From DAISJI01 sp964559835 (GTDB lineage Bacteria > Acidobacteriota > Terriglobia > Terriglobales > Acidobacteriaceae), in assembly GCA_964559835.1 (NCBI GenBank), contig CAZLJE010000002.1, positions 124,001 to 188,000 on the forward strand: a stretch of DNA of 64,000 nt, written 5' to 3'. Positions 60,877 through 64,000 of this stretch are shown one piece after another (the stretch's first letter is position 1; each line of letters opens with the position of its first letter). The notes under the pieces were generated by a model. The model was not told the DNA's origin. It did not search any database and worked only from the letters and a program-made list of their open reading frames with translations. The translations under genes and the position numbers were made by a program.

Positions 60877-63800
60877 ACTCCTCGTCCTCGTCCTGTGAAC
60901 CGGAAGAGGCCGCGGTGGCGCCGCTCGCGGAACCCGTCTTGATCTCGATCGGGTTGCCGGCGAACAGCGTCGTAGCGCCTTTCTCGGAGGCCACCTTGTT
61001 GAAGCCCGGGATGTCGGTCTTCAGCATGGCGTTGAATTCCTCGAGGTGCTTGTCGAGTTCGGCCTTCACCTCGTTCATCTCTTCGACGACCATCGGCGAC
61101 GGCGCCTGGTTGAAGCCGAAGCTGACCTGCCGGTACACGCCTTCCAGTTTGTCGCTGAAGCGCGCGAGCGCATGCAGACGGCCGGCCGCATCATCCCTCA
61201 ACTGCAGGTTGTACAGCCTCTCCTGGTAGCCGGTCAGTTTGCGCGACAGGTCCCGCGCCTGCTGGATCACCGGACGGAACGCCGCGTTCTGTGCCTGCGC
61301 TGCGTCATCCGCATCTTCCGGAGCCAGCACTCGCTGCACCGTCGTGAGCTGCGTCTTCAGCATCTCCGCCCGGTTCAGCGACTCGCGGAACGCCGTCACC
61401 CATCCGCGGACTTCCAGCGCCGCCTTCAACTGTGCCTTGGCCTCGTTCTCGTCGTACGGGAAGCGCGGGTCCGGCTTCAGTTCGAAGGTCTGCGTCTGCG
61501 TGTCCTTGCCGACCGTGAACACGACCTTGTACTGGCCGGGGATCGCCTGCGGTCCGCCGCCTCCGAAGAAGGCCGCGAACTCGCTCTCGCCTTCGCGTTG
61601 CGCCGCGAGTTGCAGACGCGGAGCGTCGTTGTAGCGGAGGTTCCACTCGGCACGGTTGATGCCTTTCTTAGCCGGACCGTACATCGTGCGCACCAACTGG
61701 CCGGTGCTGTCGTAGATCTGGATCTTCACCGGAGTGCGTCCTGCCGCTCCGCCGAAGCCGCCAGGTCCGCCTCCCGGCCCGCCGCGTCCGCCGCCACCAC
61801 CACCGCCGCCGCGACCAGCAAAGGCTTCTCCACCCGGACCGCCGGTACCGCGCATGCCGCCCTCGGGTTCAAGGTCCTTGCTCAGGTAGTAAGTGAAGAC
61901 CGCGCCGCTCGGCGGATTCGGTGTCGAGAAGTCGCCGAGGCTCCCGCCCCGCTTGTTCCACATATGCCACTTCACCGGCGCCAGCATCGGGAACAACTGG
62001 AAGTCCTTCTTCGCGACGTCAGCCGTGTATTCCTCCAACGGCGTGATGTCGTCCAGGATGAACAACCCGCGCCCGTGCGTCGCGACCAGCAGGTCGTGCG
62101 TGGCCTTCTCGTACTTGAGGTCGTAGATCGACACCGTCGGGAAGTTGCTCTTGATCGGAGTCCACGTATCGCCATCGTTCATCGAGTAGAACAGGCCGGT
62201 ATCGGTGCCGAGCACCAGCATGCCCTTGTGGTTCGGGTTCTCGCGGACGACGCGCGCCGGATCGTTCTCCGGCAGTCCCTTGTTGATCGCGGTCCACGTC
62301 TTGCCGCCGTCATGGGTCTTGAAGACGTACGGCTTGTTGTTGTCGAGCTCGTGATAATCGAACGCCGCGTACGCCGTGTCCGGCGAGAACGGCGAGACTT
62401 CGATCTGCTGCAAGCGTCCCCACTCCGGAATGCCCTTCGGGGTGACGGTCGCCCAAGTCTTGCCGCCGTCCTTCGTAACCGAGATGACGCCGTCGTCGCT
62501 GCCGGTCCAGATCACCTTCTCGTCCTGCGGATAGATCGCCATCGACAGCAGCGCGTCGAACGTCTCGGCGCCGCTCAGGTCGAGTTCCACCAATCCGCCG
62601 CTCGACTGCTGCTTGCTCTTGTCGTTGCGGGTCAGGTCCCCCGAGATAGCGGTCCAGTTCTTTCCCGCGTCGGTGGACTTGAACAGCACGTTGCCGCCGA
62701 TGTACACGGTCTTCGGGTCGGTCGGCGATACCGCGATCGGGCTCGTCCAGTTGAACCGGTATTTCAAATCCGCGGGCGCCAAGTCTTCCACGCCGTGCAG
62801 GTACGGCCGGATGCCCTGCGACATCCCGTCCTTGTAATTCAGCCGTTGGATGCTTCCGTTCTGGGAACTCGCGTAGATGAGGTCGCTCTTATTTCCGGCC
62901 GGCACGATGTATTCGCCGTCGCCGCCGGTGGCGGTGAACCACTCCAGCCCGCTGATCCCGCCGCGCGCCAGCGTGTTCGAAGGTCCGCACCAACCATTGT
63001 TGTCCTGCAGGCCGCCGCAGAGCATGTACGGACGCTCGCCGTCGGTCGCGACCATGTAGAACTGCTCGATCGGCAGATTGTCCAGGAAGCGGAAAGTCTT
63101 GCCGGCGTCGTGCGACACGTAAACGCCGCCGTCGTTGCCTTCGATGATGCGGGCCGGGTCCTTGGGGTCGATCCAGATGGCGTGATTATCCACGTGCACG
63201 CCGCGTGCGATGATGCTGGAGGTCTTACCGCCGTCGAACGATTCGAGGATATTGAACGAGAGGATGAAGAGGTGGTTCTCGCTGTCGGGAGCGACGGTGA
63301 GCTTGGTGAAGTAGAAGCCGCGGTAGATCAGCTTCGTGTCGCCGCTGACCAGCTTCCAATGGTCGCCGAGATCGGTGGTGTCATAGAGGCCGCCATGCTG
63401 CTTGGCGTTGACCAGCGCGTACACGTGGCTGTTGTTGGTCGGCGCGATGGCGAGGCCGATGCGGCCCACCACGCCCTTGGGCAGGCCTTCGGTGAGCTTC
63501 TTCCAGGTGCTGCCGCCGTCGTTCGAGCGGAAGATGCCGGAGTTCTCGCCTCCGTTGCTGAGCATCCACGACTGGCGCGTGAACTCCCACATGCCTGCGA
63601 AGAGCACGAGCGGGTTCGAGGGGTCCATGACGAGGTCGATGGCGCCGGTCTTGTCGTTAACGAACAGCACCTTCTCCCAGCTCTTGCCACCGTTCATGGT
63701 GCGGTAAACACCGCGATCCGGGTTCGGGCCCCAGATGTGACCGAGCACACCGACATAGACGATATCGGGGTTGGTGGGGTTCACGATGACCTGCGAGATC

Positions 63801-64000
63801 GCGCCCGCGTTCTCCAGTCCCATCGCCTTCCAGCTCAGCCCGCCGTCCGGCGAGAAGAAGACGCCTTTCCCGGTAATGACATCGTTGCGCGGGTTGTATT
63901 CGCCCGTCCCCACCCAGACCAGGTTGGGGTTCGACGGCGCGACCGCAATGGCGCCGATGGAGGCCGTCGGCTGCTTCTCGAACACCGGCTTCCAGCTCAG
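60875..64000 (-). CDS. VPS10/sortilin-like propeller protein, 5' end outside the window
   Basis: The frame runs to the last base of the window (~1041 codons seen), so the N-terminus and signal peptide are missing. Repeated blades have the BNR/Asp-box form (SPDGGLSWKAMG, RSNDGGSTWKKL, THDGGKTWTAINKGL, SMNDGDTWTPI). The family is widely annotated in acidobacteria as glycosyl hydrolase or sortilin-like; catalysis is not shown. Near residues ~710-745 a Gly-rich stretch (RGGGGGGGGRGGPGGGP) links the propeller to a C-terminal helical part, and the end is acidic (GSQDEDEE). The role is unknown; an extracytoplasmic binding or hydrolysis function is likely. Confidence 0.88.
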   Translation of the reverse strand: MSWKPVFEKQPTASIGAIAVAPSNPNLVWVGTGEYNPRNDVITGKGVFFSPDGGLSWKAMGLENAGAISQVIVNPTNPDIVYVGVLGHIWGPNPDRGVYRTMNGGKSWEKVLFVNDKTGAIDLVMDPSNPLVLFAGMWEFTRQSWMLSNGGENSGIFRSNDGGSTWKKLTEGLPKGVVGRIGLAIAPTNNSHVYALVNAKQHGGLYDTTDLGDHWKLVSGDTKLIYRGFYFTKLTVAPDSENHLFILSFNILESFDGGKTSSIIARGVHVDNHAIWIDPKDPARIIEGNDGGVYVSHDAGKTFRFLDNLPIEQFYMVATDGERPYMLCGGLQDNNGWCGPSNTLARGGISGLEWFTATGGDGEYIVPAGNKSDLIYASSQNGSIQRLNYKDGMSQGIRPYLHGVEDLAPADLKYRFNWTSPIAVSPTDPKTVYIGGNVLFKSTDAGKNWTAISGDLTRNDKSKQQSSGGLVELDLSGAETFDALLSMAIYPQDEKVIWTGSDDGVISVTKDGGKTWATVTPKGIPEWGRLQQIEVSPFSPDTAYAAFDYHELDNNKPYVFKTHDGGKTWTAINKGLPENDPARVVRENPNHKGMLVLGTDTGLFYSMNDGDTWTPIKSNFPTVSIYDLKYEKATHDLLVATHGRGLFILDDITPLEEYTADVAKKDFQLFPMLAPVKWHMWNKRGGSLGDFSTPNPPSGAVFTYYLSKDLEPEGGMRGTGGPGGEAFAGRGGGGGGGGRGGPGGGPGGFGGAAGRTPVKIQIYDSTGQLVRTMYGPAKKGINRAEWNLRYNDAPRLQLAAQREGESEFAAFFGGGGPQAIPGQYKVVFTVGKDTQTQTFELKPDPRFPYDENEAKAQLKAALEVRGWVTAFRESLNRAEMLKTQLTTVQRVLAPEDADDAAQAQNAAFRPVIQQARDLSRKLTGYQERLYNLQLRDDAAGRLHALARFSDKLEGVYRQVSFGFNQAPSPMVVEEMNEVKAELDKHLEEFNAMLKTDIPGFNKVASEKGATTLFAGNPIEIKTGSASGATAASSGSQDEDEE

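Overview
The window reads as a chromosomal segment of a high-GC Gram-negative soil bacterium, most likely an acidobacterium (class Terriglobia). The case rests on gene content: an Oar-type TonB-dependent receptor with an N-terminal carboxypeptidase-regulatory domain, a Ser/Thr kinase fused to a TolB/WD40-like propeller, a VPS10/sortilin-like propeller protein, a PIG-L deacetylase, many secreted beta-sandwich proteins and a CUAEP-tail radical SAM protein. No ribosomal RNA or other taxonomic marker is present, so this is an inference from family content.

Layout. 0-8.4 kb: 3' end of an RND efflux pump, a class III aminotransferase, an FmdE-like protein, an HD-GYP response regulator, small unknown proteins, a ChbG/YdjC deacetylase and a PPOX-fold protein. 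8.4-16 kb: a GT39-like membrane glycosyltransferase, a LytS/LytTR-type two-component pair, an Oar-like receptor and a Gly/Met/His-rich secreted protein. 16-32.8 kb: S9 peptidase, homodimeric pyruvate dehydrogenase E1 (aceE), a second TonB receptor, a ParE-type toxin/antitoxin pair, a phospholipase D family protein, the kinase-propeller and a 738-aa secreted protein with an internal duplication. 32.8-36.8 kb is a decayed island: tandem and inverted repeats, a frameshifted FN3-like remnant, a Tat-signal gene split by one in-frame TGA, a GH43 remnant fused to a truncated MacB permease, then a CAU-anticodon tRNA. 36.9-42.4 kb: a tightly packed minus-strand cluster (PIG-L deacetylase, APC permease, Rsm22 methyltransferase, isoprenylcysteine-type methyltransferase). 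42.5-45.1 kb: a sigma factor with an unusual anti-sigma fusion. 45.2-50.7 kb: ARPP-1-like protein, pterin dehydratase, Lon-N protein, a radical SAM protein that is very probably a selenoprotein, and the MsrP/MsrQ methionine sulfoxide repair pair. 50.7-64 kb: a secreted unknown, a MacB-type ABC transporter, an APC permease, a GH2 exo-glucosaminidase-like enzyme, nicotinate phosphoribosyltransferase and the VPS10-like protein running off the window.

Three things stand out. (1) The radical SAM gene at 47603 has C-TGA-A-E-P at the apparent stop, followed by a 7-bp stem-loop 12 nt downstream. That matches the CUAEP-tail family and a bacterial SECIS, so the protein should continue to 48997. (2) A roughly 30-bp palindrome (CCCACCC...GGGTGGG) occurs five times. 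Three copies lie inside reading frames on the same strand and add a peptide of the form H-(P/A)-S-x-T-x-x-G-G to a GH2 enzyme, a kinase activation loop and an ABC ATPase, much like Rickettsia palindromic elements. (3) At least seventeen intergenic loci carry arrays of a short repeated word. Most carry the reverse complement on a second arm, and the word differs from locus to locus. I know of no standard repeat class with this property.

Most genes look like housekeeping, envelope and nutrient-uptake functions: TonB receptors and secreted hydrolases for polymer use, MacB and RND export, periplasmic Met-SO repair, NAD and pterin metabolism.
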